Positions 44,619 through 54,366 of a stretch of 64,000 nt of DNA are shown piece by piece. The stretch is from JBKCUI01 sp052161605 (lineage in GTDB: Bacteria > Planctomycetota > Planctomycetia > Pirellulales > Pirellulaceae), in assembly GCA_052161605.1 (NCBI GenBank), contig CP197409.1. One strand, written 5' to 3'. The position numbers and the translations under genes were made by a program. How positions within the stretch are numbered: position 1 is the stretch's first letter; each line of letters opens with the position of its first letter. The notes under the pieces were generated by a model. The model was not told where the DNA came from, searched no databases, and saw nothing but the letters and a program-made list of their open reading frames with translations.

Positions 44619-46252
44619 CCACCCGCCTTTTCTTTGGCCATTTGCTGAAGACCTCGCAGGTCGAGCTTGCCAGTTCCCAAAATCGGTATCGCATCGACTT
44701 TGATGAAACAGTCTTCTGCCGGAATAAACAAATTCGGCAGCCCTCTCTCGCGAAGCTTCTTCGTGATTTCGGACGGAGTCACTCCGATTTCGGTATGCAG
44801 CACAATCAATCGCTCCCCCTTTTTCTCATCGGGAACGCTGGAGACCGCTACGGAAAGAGCTCCCTCGTTATCTCCAACAATCTCCGTTATAGCTTCCTCG
44901 ACTTGGATGTGAGGAACCATCTCTCCACCGATCTTGGAAAAGCGGCTTAGCCTGCCGGTAATGTAGACGAACCCATCGTTGTCGATGTGACCGACATCCC
45001 CAGTTGTATACCAACCATCTTTGATCACTTTCGCGGTAAGCTCCGGTTGCTTCAAGTAACCACTCATAATGTTCGGGCCACTTACCTGCACCATGCCGGT
45101 CTCGTCCGTATTGAGAAGAGTACCGTCATCAAGCGACACAACTCGCGCGGTAACGCCAGGAATTGGCCTTCCTACTGATCCCTCTCTCAATCCAGACGCG
45201 GGATCTACCGTTGTCGCACGACTTGGCGGTAAATTTACACAGGCCACAGGACTGGTTTCCGTCGCACCATACCCTTCCACAGGACGAACGCCAAACCTCT
45301 CCTCGAAGATATCAAATAGATCGAGGGGCATTTTCTCCGCCCCCACCACGACCACCTGAATCGATTGGAATTGTTCAGGCTCAATTCTCCGAGCGTAGGA
45401 ACGAATAAACGTGGGGGTTCCGAGTAAAACCGTCGACTGGTTGGTCTCAACCAGCTTGGCGATTTGACGTGGTTCGAGCGGGTTAAAGTGATACGACGCA
45501 GAGGATGGCAATGTGAGTGCCCCCCACAACGTTACGGTGAAACCAAACGAGTGAAAAAATGGCAAGACACCAAGAAAATCATCACTGTCTAGAACGCGAA
45601 TGTATTCGTTGAATCCCTGTACGTTCGATGCGACATTATTAAAGGTCAGCGGGACTCCCTTGGGATTACCCGTAGAACCGGAAGTGAAAATGATGGTGAT
45701 CAAATCGTCGGGTTTGCAATCGTTGAGTCCCAAAAGTCGATGCAACAGAAACTGAGGCATCAATTTCGCATTGATTAAACTCGCGATTTTGTCGAGCTGT
45801 GTGGCCTTTTCCTTCATGTCTTCCAAGTAAACTAGCTTGGCGTTCGGTTTGAGTCCGAACTTCTCCATCGCCTTGGAACTGGTGATGATTTTTTTGATGC
45901 CGGCCTGCTCGATACAGGCATTAACGATCTGGTCCGAAACGGTGTAGTTAAGGTTGATGGCAACCCGTTTACCCAACGACAACGCGATATTGGTGACGGC
46001 AGCTGGAACCGTGGGAGGCAGCAATACCCCGACATGCTTGTCGTCGGCATCGAGCACGTCCCGTTCAAATATTCGTTTGAGAACGAGGGATTTCAGGAGC
46101 AAATTGGAGCCGCTCAGGGAGGTGCCCGTCGAGTCCGCCACCTTCTTTTTGGCTCCTTTCTCCCGGCATCGACGAATCACAAGCTTGAGTAGATTCCAGT
46201 CCCATTGGTTTGCATAGGGAGTTGCGGAGATAGCTGGCTTAGGCATAGTCAC
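44615..46252 (-). CDS. AMP-dependent acyl-ACP/acyl-CoA synthetase (Aas C-terminal type)
   Basis: 545 residues. ANL superfamily motifs: FTSGSTGNPKG (about 187), GYGATETSP, YTTGDVGHIDNDGFVYITGR and the catalytic Lys in GTGKLDLRG (about 520). The segment SRFSKIGGEMVPHIQVEE is like the acyl-ACP synthetase half of E. coli Aas, where a PlsC-type acyltransferase is fused; here the acyltransferase half is absent, so this may activate fatty acids for ACP or CoA alone. No PlsC gene is adjacent. Soluble, start MTMPKPAI with an AAAGGAGG upstream. Confidence 0.88.
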   Translation of the reverse strand: MTMPKPAISATPYANQWDWNLLKLVIRRCREKGAKKKVADSTGTSLSGSNLLLKSLVLKRIFERDVLDADDKHVGVLLPPTVPAAVTNIALSLGKRVAINLNYTVSDQIVNACIEQAGIKKIITSSKAMEKFGLKPNAKLVYLEDMKEKATQLDKIASLINAKLMPQFLLHRLLGLNDCKPDDLITIIFTSGSTGNPKGVPLTFNNVASNVQGFNEYIRVLDSDDFLGVLPFFHSFGFTVTLWGALTLPSSASYHFNPLEPRQIAKLVETNQSTVLLGTPTFIRSYARRIEPEQFQSIQVVVVGAEKMPLDLFDIFEERFGVRPVEGYGATETSPVACVNLPPSRATTVDPASGLREGSVGRPIPGVTARVVSLDDGTLLNTDETGMVQVSGPNIMSGYLKQPELTAKVIKDGWYTTGDVGHIDNDGFVYITGRLSRFSKIGGEMVPHIQVEEAITEIVGDNEGALSVAVSSVPDEKKGERLIVLHTEIGVTPSEITKKLRERGLPNLFIPAEDCFIKVDAIPILGTGKLDLRGLQQMAKEKAGG

Positions 46253-46348
46253 GATCTAAAAGAAAGGAGGGAGGGATTAGATTTTCCGGACAATATACCA
46301 ACCACAATGCTGTCCGCGTAGATGGGAATCAGCCGACCTCGCCTTGGA

Positions 46349-47314
46349 CTAAGCTACAAATTGCGGAGTCTCCGCGACCGCGAAAAAGCTATTGCTGACC
46401 GCCTCTCCGATATCATTCACCTGGCCTTGCAGATTATCGATAAACTCGTGCAACCCGGTGTCCATGACCTCGTCAATATGTAGATAATCCAACTCGCTTC
46501 GCAGCCGCCCTAAAAGCTGCTCAGGGGGATTGTTGAAATTACCCGTTGTCCCCCCCGTAATGTTGAGCAACGATTGCTCGGCGCGAATGATGCAAAACCG
46601 AACCGCACGCGGGAAATTGCGGTCGAGCAATAGGAAATGAGCCACGTTTTTCGGTAGCAACCGCCCGAACTGCTTGCGATACATCTCCAGAGCACTCGCA
46701 CTCTTGAGTAGCGTCCCCCACTGGCTTATGTCTAGCGGAGTGCCGATGTCCTCCATCTTGGGCAACAACAAGTAGTACTTCACATCCAGGATTCGCGAGG
46801 TCTTGTCGGCTCGCTCCAGCAGCGTACCGAGCCTGCCAAAGTTCCAAGCCTCCCCGTGAGACATGGTTCCGTAAGTCACCCCCTCTAGGAGATAACCTGC
46901 TTGCTTGATTTTGCCGAAAAATTCGAACGGTGATGCAATCGCTCTGGAATCATTCCGAGCATCACGGACCAACAGATAGAATTTGTTGAGCTCCTCCCAC
47001 ATCTGACTGCTGATCATTTCGCGAGTCGTTCTGGCATTCTCTCTGGCCATCTTGAGGCACGAAATAATCGAGTTGGGATTCTCTTCGTCAAAGGTTAGAA
47101 ACCGGATGACGTTCTCTTGGTTGGCAACACGATATCGCTCGAAAAACGCTTCGTGATCACCGGTTGTAAAGATTAGAGGCTCCCACTGAAAGAGCTTGTC
47201 TGTCCCCATGTCAATGGTCAGGTTTAACGTCACGTCGATGAACCGGGCGACATTCTCGGCCCGCTCGGTATATCGACTCATCCAAAATATGGAATCAGCA
47301 ACTCTCGACAACAT
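46349..47314 (-). CDS. Alpha-E domain-containing protein
   Basis: 321 residues, all-alpha, opens with MLSRVADSIFWMSRYTERAENVAR, the alpha-E (DUF403) signature. The family almost always accompanies circularly permuted ATP-grasp proteins, and here the partner is directly upstream on the same strand (gap 88-89 nt). Proposed role: part of a peptide or amide synthesis system together with the ATP-grasp ligase and transglutaminase-like proteins; the last is not in this window. No membrane segment. Confidence 0.92.
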   Translation of the reverse strand: MLSRVADSIFWMSRYTERAENVARFIDVTLNLTIDMGTDKLFQWEPLIFTTGDHEAFFERYRVANQENVIRFLTFDEENPNSIISCLKMARENARTTREMISSQMWEELNKFYLLVRDARNDSRAIASPFEFFGKIKQAGYLLEGVTYGTMSHGEAWNFGRLGTLLERADKTSRILDVKYYLLLPKMEDIGTPLDISQWGTLLKSASALEMYRKQFGRLLPKNVAHFLLLDRNFPRAVRFCIIRAEQSLLNITGGTTGNFNNPPEQLLGRLRSELDYLHIDEVMDTGLHEFIDNLQGQVNDIGEAVSNSFFAVAETPQFVA

Positions 47315-47402
47315 GGATGCGAAACTCCTACCCTACTCTAATGTAATAACTATCCGACTATCCGAACGAAGCCCAAAGAACAAAACAATGCGCCGAACCT
47401 AT

Positions 47403-48902
47403 CTATTCTCGGAGCACCCACGTGTCTTTACTGCCGCCACCTTGAGAAGAATTCACAACCAGCGAACCCTTCACGAGCGCGACTCGCGTCAAACCACCCG
47501 GCACGATATAGATGTCCTCTCCGTACAAAATATAAGGCCGTAAGTCGACGTGCCTGCCTTCCAGTCGCTCGCCACAAAGAGTAGGAACCGTCGAGAGTGC
47601 CAGCATTGGCTGTGCTACATAGTTCCTCGGATTGGCTTTGATCAACTCCTTGTACTGATCATGTTGCTCTTTAGTCGATTTCGGTCCGAGCATGATGCCA
47701 TAGCCGCCGGATTCATTCGCTGGTTTGATCACCAGCTCATGGATATGCTCTAGGACATACTTCCTCTCCTTCTCATCGGCACACATGTATGTAGGCACAT
47801 TGGGCAGAAGCATTTCCTCCTGCAGGTAGTACTTGATCATCTTCGGCACAAAGGCATAAACCGCCTTGTCATCCGCCACCCCAGTACCCGGTGCGTTGAC
47901 CAGCGCCACACGCCCTTCACGATAGACTTCCATGAGCCCACGCACGCCGAGGGTCGAGTCGGGACGCAAGCAATCCGGATCGAGGAAGGCATCATCGACC
48001 CTTCTGTAAATGACATCAACCCGCTTGAGCCCTTTGGTTGTCCGCATATAAACGAAGCCATCCCGGACGACGAGATCGCTACCCTGAACCAGTTCGACAC
48101 CCATCTGCTGAGCCAAGAAGCAATGCTCAAAGTAAGCCGAGTTGTAGATTCCAGGGGTCATCACCACAACCGTCGGATTGCGAGAATGATCCGGGGCAAC
48201 ATACTGCAACATCTTGAGCAACTGCTCAGGGTAAGTCTCTACAGGGAGAATGCTGTGCCCCTCAAACAACTGAGGAAAGCTACGCTTCATGACTTCCCGG
48301 TTCTCAATCAGATACGAGACCCCCGAGGGGCACCTTAGATTATCTTCGAGCACGTAGACTTGCCCATCCGCTCCTCGAACGAGATCGGTGCCGGTAATGT
48401 GACACCAGATACCCTTGGGGGGCTTCATACCCTTAATCTGGTGAAGAAAGCCCTTGCTGGACGAAACCATGTACTCAGGGAACACCCCATCCTTGACGAT
48501 CATTTGATCGTGGTACATGTCGTTGATGAACATGTTTAGAGCGCGAATCCGCTGCTTGAGCCCCGCCTCGATGTAGAGCCACTCTTTTTCGTCGATCACA
48601 CGAGGAATCAAGTCAAAGGGCCATACCTTTTCCGTTCCCGCTGCATGGCCATAAACGTTGAACGTGATGCCCATGTTGAGCAACTCGTGGTCGGCTGCTT
48701 TTTGCCTTCGTTGCAATTCACCAGACGCCAGGGAGGCTAGCTTTTGCACCAAAAACTGGCAGCTAGACCGCGCGGTTCCATCAGAGCCGAACATCTCATC
48801 GTAAAAACCACTCGCCTCGTACGAGGTCAACCCTAGCGGATCATGGTTCGCTGGATCGACTCGAAAGTCGCTCCCAGTGCCCCCCATGCTTTGAAATTGC
48901 AT
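47403..48902 (-). CDS. Circularly permuted ATP-grasp type 2 protein
   Basis: 499 residues from ATG 48902, preceded by GAGG; the frame extends to 48968 but that start is weaker. Motifs EWLYIEAGLKQRIRALN, GVSYLIENREVMKR, IKPANESGGYGI and VDLRPYILYG are those of the DUF404/DUF407 (CP-ATPgrasp) family. It should ligate a carboxylate to an amine using ATP, with an unknown peptide-like product, working with the alpha-E protein encoded downstream. Cytoplasmic. Confidence 0.92.
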   Translation of the reverse strand: MQFQSMGGTGSDFRVDPANHDPLGLTSYEASGFYDEMFGSDGTARSSCQFLVQKLASLASGELQRRQKAADHELLNMGITFNVYGHAAGTEKVWPFDLIPRVIDEKEWLYIEAGLKQRIRALNMFINDMYHDQMIVKDGVFPEYMVSSSKGFLHQIKGMKPPKGIWCHITGTDLVRGADGQVYVLEDNLRCPSGVSYLIENREVMKRSFPQLFEGHSILPVETYPEQLLKMLQYVAPDHSRNPTVVVMTPGIYNSAYFEHCFLAQQMGVELVQGSDLVVRDGFVYMRTTKGLKRVDVIYRRVDDAFLDPDCLRPDSTLGVRGLMEVYREGRVALVNAPGTGVADDKAVYAFVPKMIKYYLQEEMLLPNVPTYMCADEKERKYVLEHIHELVIKPANESGGYGIMLGPKSTKEQHDQYKELIKANPRNYVAQPMLALSTVPTLCGERLEGRHVDLRPYILYGEDIYIVPGGLTRVALVKGSLVVNSSQGGGSKDTWVLRE

Positions 48903-49209
48903 ACCAACCTCAGAACGTCTTACCAAATAACGAAACCGACGAAAAGCTACGAAGCCTTTCGCGCACAATTCTTCTGTGACTGGAGAGGAATGTCAGAAGG
49001 GTCTATTGTTACAGATTATTACGATCTGATGGCAATGCCAGGATGTTTTTTCCTAAATCCAAGAGACCATTTTTCTCGGATTTCGTCCCAATCCCCCGCT
49101 TAATTGAGTACCGTTTATCGCGGTTTAGGGGTTTCCGGGCGTTTAGAAAATTCGACAATCGAAACTTCTTTCAACGAAAAACCCAAGACCTGGCAATCCA
49201 TTTCCCAAT

Positions 49210-49824
49210 ATGTCTAGCTCCGAACCGCCAAACCAAGCCGCTTCCACGACCGCTTACCGGTACTTGATCGGGGCGGGGCTCTTTATGGTCTTGGGCATCA
49301 GTCTTCTGGTTTTCCTCGGCCGAGAAGAAGCTCGCGTGCGGCAAATGGAATTAGCAGAATTGGATTTGCAACCTCTCCTCTATACCGAGACACCGCTCAC
49401 CGAGCAGTCCCGGGCCGGAAAAGTTGTCGTTCTTTACTTCTGGGGTTTTTGGAACGCTCCCAGTCGCGAACCCTACCCAGACTTTGTGGAACTGCAGAAA
49501 GAATTCCGAGACAACCCGGAGTGCCTGGTGATCAGTGTTGCCTGCCCGCAAAACGATCAGGTTACGATAGACCAAGTCGCCTTTCACACCAAGAAATACA
49601 TCGACCGCTTGCGCTACGACGAAATGCCTATCTACACCGATATCTACCAGTTTTCCCGCACTCAAGTCAGCCGGCTCTTCTCCTCAGGCGGTTTCCAGTA
49701 CCCGACGACAATCGTCCTCAACCGGGATGGCAAGGTCGAGGGGGCTTGGCGAGGTTCGCTCAAGATCAAAGAAGTTCGCGACGCGATCAAGTCAGCTTTA
49801 GCCACCCCTGCCTCGGAAAAATAA
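49210..49824 (+). CDS. Membrane-anchored thioredoxin-like protein lacking CxxC
   Basis: 204 residues. An N-terminal transmembrane helix (about 18-38, LIGAGLFMVLGISLLVFLG) precedes a TlpA/AhpC-TSA-like domain. The segment FWGFWNAPSREPYPDF aligns with the TlpA FWATWCGPC site, but both cysteines are replaced (Asn and Ser), so it cannot be a dithiol oxidoreductase. ISVACPQND has a Cys that is not in the active site. Its TAA stop overlaps the pdxA ATG by one base (49824), indicating translational coupling, which is an unusual partner. Confidence 0.75.
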   Translation: MSSSEPPNQAASTTAYRYLIGAGLFMVLGISLLVFLGREEARVRQMELAELDLQPLLYTETPLTEQSRAGKVVVLYFWGFWNAPSREPYPDFVELQKEFRDNPECLVISVACPQNDQVTIDQVAFHTKKYIDRLRYDEMPIYTDIYQFSRTQVSRLFSSGGFQYPTTIVLNRDGKVEGAWRGSLKIKEVRDAIKSALATPASEK

Positions 49825-50894
49825 TGCCTGACAAACCTGTCCTCGCGATCACCCTGGGTGACCCAACGGGAATTGGACCTGAGATCACGATAAGATCGAT
49901 CGCGTGCTCCAACATTACGGAGTCCGCAAATATAGTCGTCCTGGGATCTCCCGTTGTCCTGCGCCGCGTCGCCCAATTTTCTGATCTCGATCTTTCCATC
50001 GAATGTATCGACGATCTGGATGATGCAAAGACGACCTCCTACAGCACGAAGACCACGGTCCGCTGCCTGCCCACAGGTCCCGACGAATGGGATGACCTGC
50101 AGCCCACCGTCATGGCCAAAGGTGGCGAGGCTGCTTACCAGTGCTTAGTCCGTGGCACCGAACTGGCTCTCGCGAAAAAAGTCGATGCCATCGTAACTTG
50201 TCCGCTACACAAAGTAGCACTGCACCTTGCCGGTCACGATTGGCCTGGCCATACGGAATTGCTCGCCGAACTATGCGGAGTCCGGGATCATGCCATGATG
50301 CTCTATCTTCCTCCACAACCAGATGGAAGACTCGGACCGCTAGGGCTAGGTGTCGTTCACGTGACTCTGCATATGGCTCTCCGAGAAGTGTTCGCACACA
50401 TCACACAAGAAAACATTCTGGAGAAAATCGGCTTAGCCCACCACGTCTTCGATCGCATCGGACAAGCCACCCGCAACCCATATAACGTACGCATCGCCGT
50501 AGCGGCATTGAATCCTCATTGTGGCGAACAAGGCCGATTTGGCCGTGAAGAAATCGATATCATCCAACCGGCTGTTGAATTGGCCAAACAAAACGGCTTG
50601 CCCGTTGTAGGGCCACTCGCCGTCGATTCCCTTATGAATAAGGCGGCCGCTGGTGAATACGACGCTGTAGTGGCCATGTATCATGACCAAGGGCACATCG
50701 CTCTGAAGCTACTCGACATGTTCGATGCGGTAAATATCACGCTGGGTTTGCCCATAGTCCGTACCAGCGTTGCCCACGGTACAGCTCACGATATCGCTTG
50801 GACCAATCGCGCCACCAACTCCGCTCCGATCCAGTACACCGGTATGATTCGCGCCGTTCAAATCGCCGCTTCTCTCGCACAAGGCCCACGATGA
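49824..50894 (+). CDS. pdxA: 4-hydroxythreonine-4-phosphate dehydrogenase
   Basis: 356 residues from ATG 49824 (MPDKPVLAITLGDPTGIGPE); the longer open frame back to 49449 lies inside the upstream gene. This NAD-dependent enzyme acts in the DXP-dependent pyridoxal phosphate pathway. GDPTGIGPE start, metal His in WPGHTELLAEL and YHDQGHIALK, and the SVAHGTAHDIAW C-terminal motif are all present. Its stop TGA overlaps the speD ATG in ATGA (50891-50894). Confidence 0.95.
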   Translation: MPDKPVLAITLGDPTGIGPEITIRSIACSNITESANIVVLGSPVVLRRVAQFSDLDLSIECIDDLDDAKTTSYSTKTTVRCLPTGPDEWDDLQPTVMAKGGEAAYQCLVRGTELALAKKVDAIVTCPLHKVALHLAGHDWPGHTELLAELCGVRDHAMMLYLPPQPDGRLGPLGLGVVHVTLHMALREVFAHITQENILEKIGLAHHVFDRIGQATRNPYNVRIAVAALNPHCGEQGRFGREEIDIIQPAVELAKQNGLPVVGPLAVDSLMNKAAAGEYDAVVAMYHDQGHIALKLLDMFDAVNITLGLPIVRTSVAHGTAHDIAWTNRATNSAPIQYTGMIRAVQIAASLAQGPR

Positions 50895-50926
50895 GTCAAG
50901 CAAGCAACATGAGTCAAGCAAGCAAC
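50891..50926 (+). repeat. 18-bp tandem duplication at the speD start
   Basis: ATGAGTCAAGCAAGCAAC occurs twice in a row (50891-50908 and 50909-50926). Both copies are in frame and both supply an ATG, so translation could begin at either; only the first overlaps the pdxA stop. Confidence 0.9.
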
Positions 50927-51277
50927 ACGGATTCGAGTGGCATCCTAGGTTGGCACTGGTTCCTCGACTTCCGCCAATGCCAATCCATTCCCACGCAAGC
51001 GATCGAACTGGAAAGGATCATGGTCGAAGCAGCCCGTCTTGCACGAGCGACTGTGGTTCAGCGTTGCTTTCACGAGTTTTCGCCCCACGGCTTAACTGGC
51101 GTCTTAGTCATCGCCGAGTCTCACTTTGCCGTACACACATGGCCAGAGCACCAAGCGGTCTGCGTTGATATCTTTTCCTGCACAGCCAATCTCGACATCG
51201 AAGCAGCAACTGCCTTTCTGCAACAAAAACTCACCTGCCCACGAGTTCACGTCCGAATGGAAGAGCGTAGCGCTTGA
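50891..51277 (+). CDS. speD: S-adenosylmethionine decarboxylase proenzyme
   Basis: 128 residues. Self-cleaves at Glu76-Ser77 (AESH) to make the pyruvoyl group; Ser77, His82 and Cys97 have the same spacing as Ser63, His68 and Cys83 of the Thermotoga enzyme, so the site is complete. Supplies decarboxylated AdoMet for spermidine synthesis. An 18-base tandem duplication (50891-50926) repeats MSQASN at the N-terminus, including the start codon, which lies 4 nt inside pdxA. Spermidine synthase is not in this window. Confidence 0.93.
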   Translation: MSQASNMSQASNTDSSGILGWHWFLDFRQCQSIPTQAIELERIMVEAARLARATVVQRCFHEFSPHGLTGVLVIAESHFAVHTWPEHQAVCVDIFSCTANLDIEAATAFLQQKLTCPRVHVRMEERSA

Positions 51278-51598
51278 TCCCAGGCCCCCCACCGACGCTA
51301 ACGGTACAACTCTAACATATCAAAAGAGCACTGCTTTACAGGAACCCAAAGCCTTGCTTGCGAATAACAAGACGAGTCGTGCCGTATCATCATCTGCTCC
51401 GCCTGCTCTAAGCGAGCCTAGACGACTCAAGCGTTCTCGGTGTAGCAACCTGATCGAAGCCTTCAATTTTGACAAAAAGATTTCAAGATTCCGAACCAAT
51501 TGCGAAATACGGAGACTGCGTTACCCTCTATTGTCCAAAAATTATGCGACAATTGTTGTGCGTCGGTTGCCCTCGAAAGTTGACTTTCTCTAACAGTG
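51278..51598. other. Non-coding stretch between speD and the S9 peptidase
   Basis: 321 bases. No gene, clear promoter or terminator hairpin was recognised. Short frames here show no similarity that I can identify. The peptidase start is marked by a GTG-ATG pair at 51596/51599. Confidence 0.6.
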
Positions 51599-54283
51599 AT
51601 GAAACTCATGAGTTTTTCTATCCTCGCAGCAAGACTGCTCCGATTCAAGCTCCCCTTATTTGCCTGTTTGGCTTTTACGATGACAATTCCAAGTCTGCCC
51701 GCTCAAGAAATCCCGATCCTGGATCGCAATCTGTTTTTCGGGAATCCCCAGATTTCAGGTGGCCAGCTCAGTCCAGATGGCAAGACGATTTCCTTCATGA
51801 AAGCCTACAACGGCATCATGAACATTTGGGTCAAGGACTTTGACGCACCCTTTGACGAGGCTCTGCCGGTGACCGACAGCCAGAGGCCGCTGATGGGTTA
51901 TGCTTGGACGGACGACGGAAAGTTTATTCTCTACGTCAAAGACAAAGATGGTGACGAGAACCTCAACGTATTCGCAGTCGATCCCAAGGCTGCTGCTCCT
52001 GACAAGATTCCCGAATCCCGAAACTTGACTCCCCTCGAGGATGTCACGGCCCAGCTGGTTCACGTCAGCCAAAAAAATCCTGACTTGTTGTGGGTCGGTC
52101 TAAACGATCGTGACAAGGCTTGGCATGATTTGTATCAGCTCACGATTTCTACCGGTGAGCTCAAGTTGCTTTATAAAAACGAGGATCGTATTACTGGTTA
52201 CGAGTTTGACTGGGACGACAACCTTAGACTGCTCAGCCGAACCGACGAAAAGGGAACGACGACTCTCTTAAGAAAAGACGCTGAGGATCTCGTTCCGATT
52301 TATGATACTCTCGTAACGGAAGGAGCCGGCGTTATTGGCTGGACACCGGACAACAAGAAACTCTACCTGGAAACCAATAAAGGGGAGTTAGATCTTTCGA
52401 CCGTCTTCCTGATGGATCCCGAGACGTTGGAGATGACGTTGTTCGAAAGCGATCCCGAGAAGCGGGTTGACTTCGGTTCCTTACAACTTGACCAGAACAC
52501 TCGCAAGCTGATTTCGACATCTTACGTCGACGACAAAGTTCGATACTACTGGAAAGATCCAGTCTGGGAAGCCAACTACAACTTCTTGGTGGACAAATTC
52601 CCTGGCCGGGAGATCTCGTTCCAAAGTTCGACCAAGGACTACTCGAAATTCTTGGTCGCGGTCTCCGGAGATCGATTTGCAAGTGAAGCTTGGTTCTTCG
52701 ATGCCCAGACAAAAGATCTGATCTTTCAGTACACTCCTCGCCCTGAACTGAAAGACGTAGAACAATATCTTGCACCGATGATTCCGATCCGATATGCGAG
52801 CAGCGACGGCTTGGAGATCCCTGGCTACCTAACCCTTCCTGTCGGCAAGCAACCGCAAAATTTACCGATGGTCGTCGTCGTACACGGTGGCCCCAAAGGC
52901 CCACGCGACATGTGGGGGTACGACCCTGAAGCACAATTCTTAGCCAACCGTGGCTACGCTGTCCTCCAGCCAAACTTTCGTGCAAGTGGCGGGTATGGAA
53001 AAGCCTTCTTGAATGCTGGAGATGGCGAGTGGGGTAAACTCATGCAGGACGATATTACCTGGGGTGTCAAGCATCTGATTGAGCAAGGCACGGTCGATAA
53101 GTCCCGGGTGGCGATTATGGGTGGCAGCTACGGCGGCTACGCGACCTTGGCAGGACTGACCTTTACACCCGATCTATATGCATGCGGCGTTGATATCGTT
53201 GGACCGAGTAACATATTCACCTTGCTCGACTCCATCCCTGCCTACTGGGAGGCTGGGCGAGCATTCCTTTACGGCATGGTTGGAGATCCTAGCACCGAAG
53301 AGGGCAAAGCCCGAATCCAAGAAGCCAGCCCATTGTTTAGCGCTAGCCGCATCCAGAAGCCCCTGTTGATCATCCAGGGAGCAAATGACCCTCGCGTCAA
53401 ACAAGCTGAGGCAGACCAGATAGCAATTGCTCTTAGAGATCGCGGACACGACGTTAGCTATTTGCTGGCTGAGGACGAGGGGCACGGCTTTGCAAAACCG
53501 GTCAACCGAATGGCTATGTATGCCGAGGTGGAGCGGTTCTTGGCGGACAAAATCGGCGGACGCTATCAAGAGTCAATGCCTGAAGATGTTGCGAAACGGC
53601 TTGAAGAGCTCCGAGTGGATATATCCAAGGTGACTTACGTAAATCCAAAGGATATTGCTATCGCCGATGCGTTGCCTGAAATTACCCCTGCATTGAAAGA
53701 GGGGACCGAAGAATGGAAAGTTAAGATTTCCGTTCAAGGCCAAGAGTTGGCCATGAAGACGACTCGCACAATCACCAAAAGTGGCGATACCTGGTTGATC
53801 AAGGATTCGACCGTGGGCCCATTGGGTAACATGACCGATTCAGCGACCTACTCGGCTGGGCTGGCACCGCTAACGAGGTCTTTGTCCGAGGGAGATCAAT
53901 TGCTCACTGCAAGTTTTTCGCCGAACAAGATCACCCTTACCAAGGATGGCGAATCTCAAGATATGGAGTACGCAGGAGCGTTGCTTTGCGATGGGCCAGG
54001 ACGAGACTTCATTATCAGTGGCATGCCGCTCGAAGCCGACATGAACTTGGTCGTCAATGTGGCGGACATGCAAACTGGTAAGGTTCAACCAACGCGCGTT
54101 CAAGTTACCGGAAACGAGGACTGGAACGGGGCGACATTGACCAAGGTTACATTGACCAACCTGGAAATGCCTGCCCAGAAAACAACGCTTTGGATCGACC
54201 CAACGACCAAAACCGTTAGAAAATCGCAACAAGTTTTGCCTCAACTAGGTAACGCTGTCTTGGAATACGTCAGAGCGAACTAG
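51599..54283 (+). CDS. Exported S9 family prolyl-oligopeptidase-like peptidase
   Basis: 894 residues with an N-terminal signal peptide (FACLAFTMTIPSLPAQE). A beta-propeller (about 45-385) precedes an S9 hydrolase domain with Ser510 in GGSYGGY, Asp597 in GANDPRV and His629 in EDEGHGF, a complete triad. The C-terminal 230 residues (about 660-894) form an extra domain of unknown type (EWKVKISVQGQELAMKT), not part of the usual DPP4/AAP family core. It probably digests peptides outside the cytoplasm. Monocistronic, 83 nt before the sigma factor gene. Confidence 0.9.
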   Translation: MKLMSFSILAARLLRFKLPLFACLAFTMTIPSLPAQEIPILDRNLFFGNPQISGGQLSPDGKTISFMKAYNGIMNIWVKDFDAPFDEALPVTDSQRPLMGYAWTDDGKFILYVKDKDGDENLNVFAVDPKAAAPDKIPESRNLTPLEDVTAQLVHVSQKNPDLLWVGLNDRDKAWHDLYQLTISTGELKLLYKNEDRITGYEFDWDDNLRLLSRTDEKGTTTLLRKDAEDLVPIYDTLVTEGAGVIGWTPDNKKLYLETNKGELDLSTVFLMDPETLEMTLFESDPEKRVDFGSLQLDQNTRKLISTSYVDDKVRYYWKDPVWEANYNFLVDKFPGREISFQSSTKDYSKFLVAVSGDRFASEAWFFDAQTKDLIFQYTPRPELKDVEQYLAPMIPIRYASSDGLEIPGYLTLPVGKQPQNLPMVVVVHGGPKGPRDMWGYDPEAQFLANRGYAVLQPNFRASGGYGKAFLNAGDGEWGKLMQDDITWGVKHLIEQGTVDKSRVAIMGGSYGGYATLAGLTFTPDLYACGVDIVGPSNIFTLLDSIPAYWEAGRAFLYGMVGDPSTEEGKARIQEASPLFSASRIQKPLLIIQGANDPRVKQAEADQIAIALRDRGHDVSYLLAEDEGHGFAKPVNRMAMYAEVERFLADKIGGRYQESMPEDVAKRLEELRVDISKVTYVNPKDIAIADALPEITPALKEGTEEWKVKISVQGQELAMKTTRTITKSGDTWLIKDSTVGPLGNMTDSATYSAGLAPLTRSLSEGDQLLTASFSPNKITLTKDGESQDMEYAGALLCDGPGRDFIISGMPLEADMNLVVNVADMQTGKVQPTRVQVTGNEDWNGATLTKVTLTNLEMPAQKTTLWIDPTTKTVRKSQQVLPQLGNAVLEYVRAN

Positions 54284-54366
54284 AAAGTTAGCTTCTGCGT
54301 CAACATTTTCGATTAGCATGGAGTCATCCTCCTCAACCAACGGACGACAGACCAGAGCTGTAGAAT

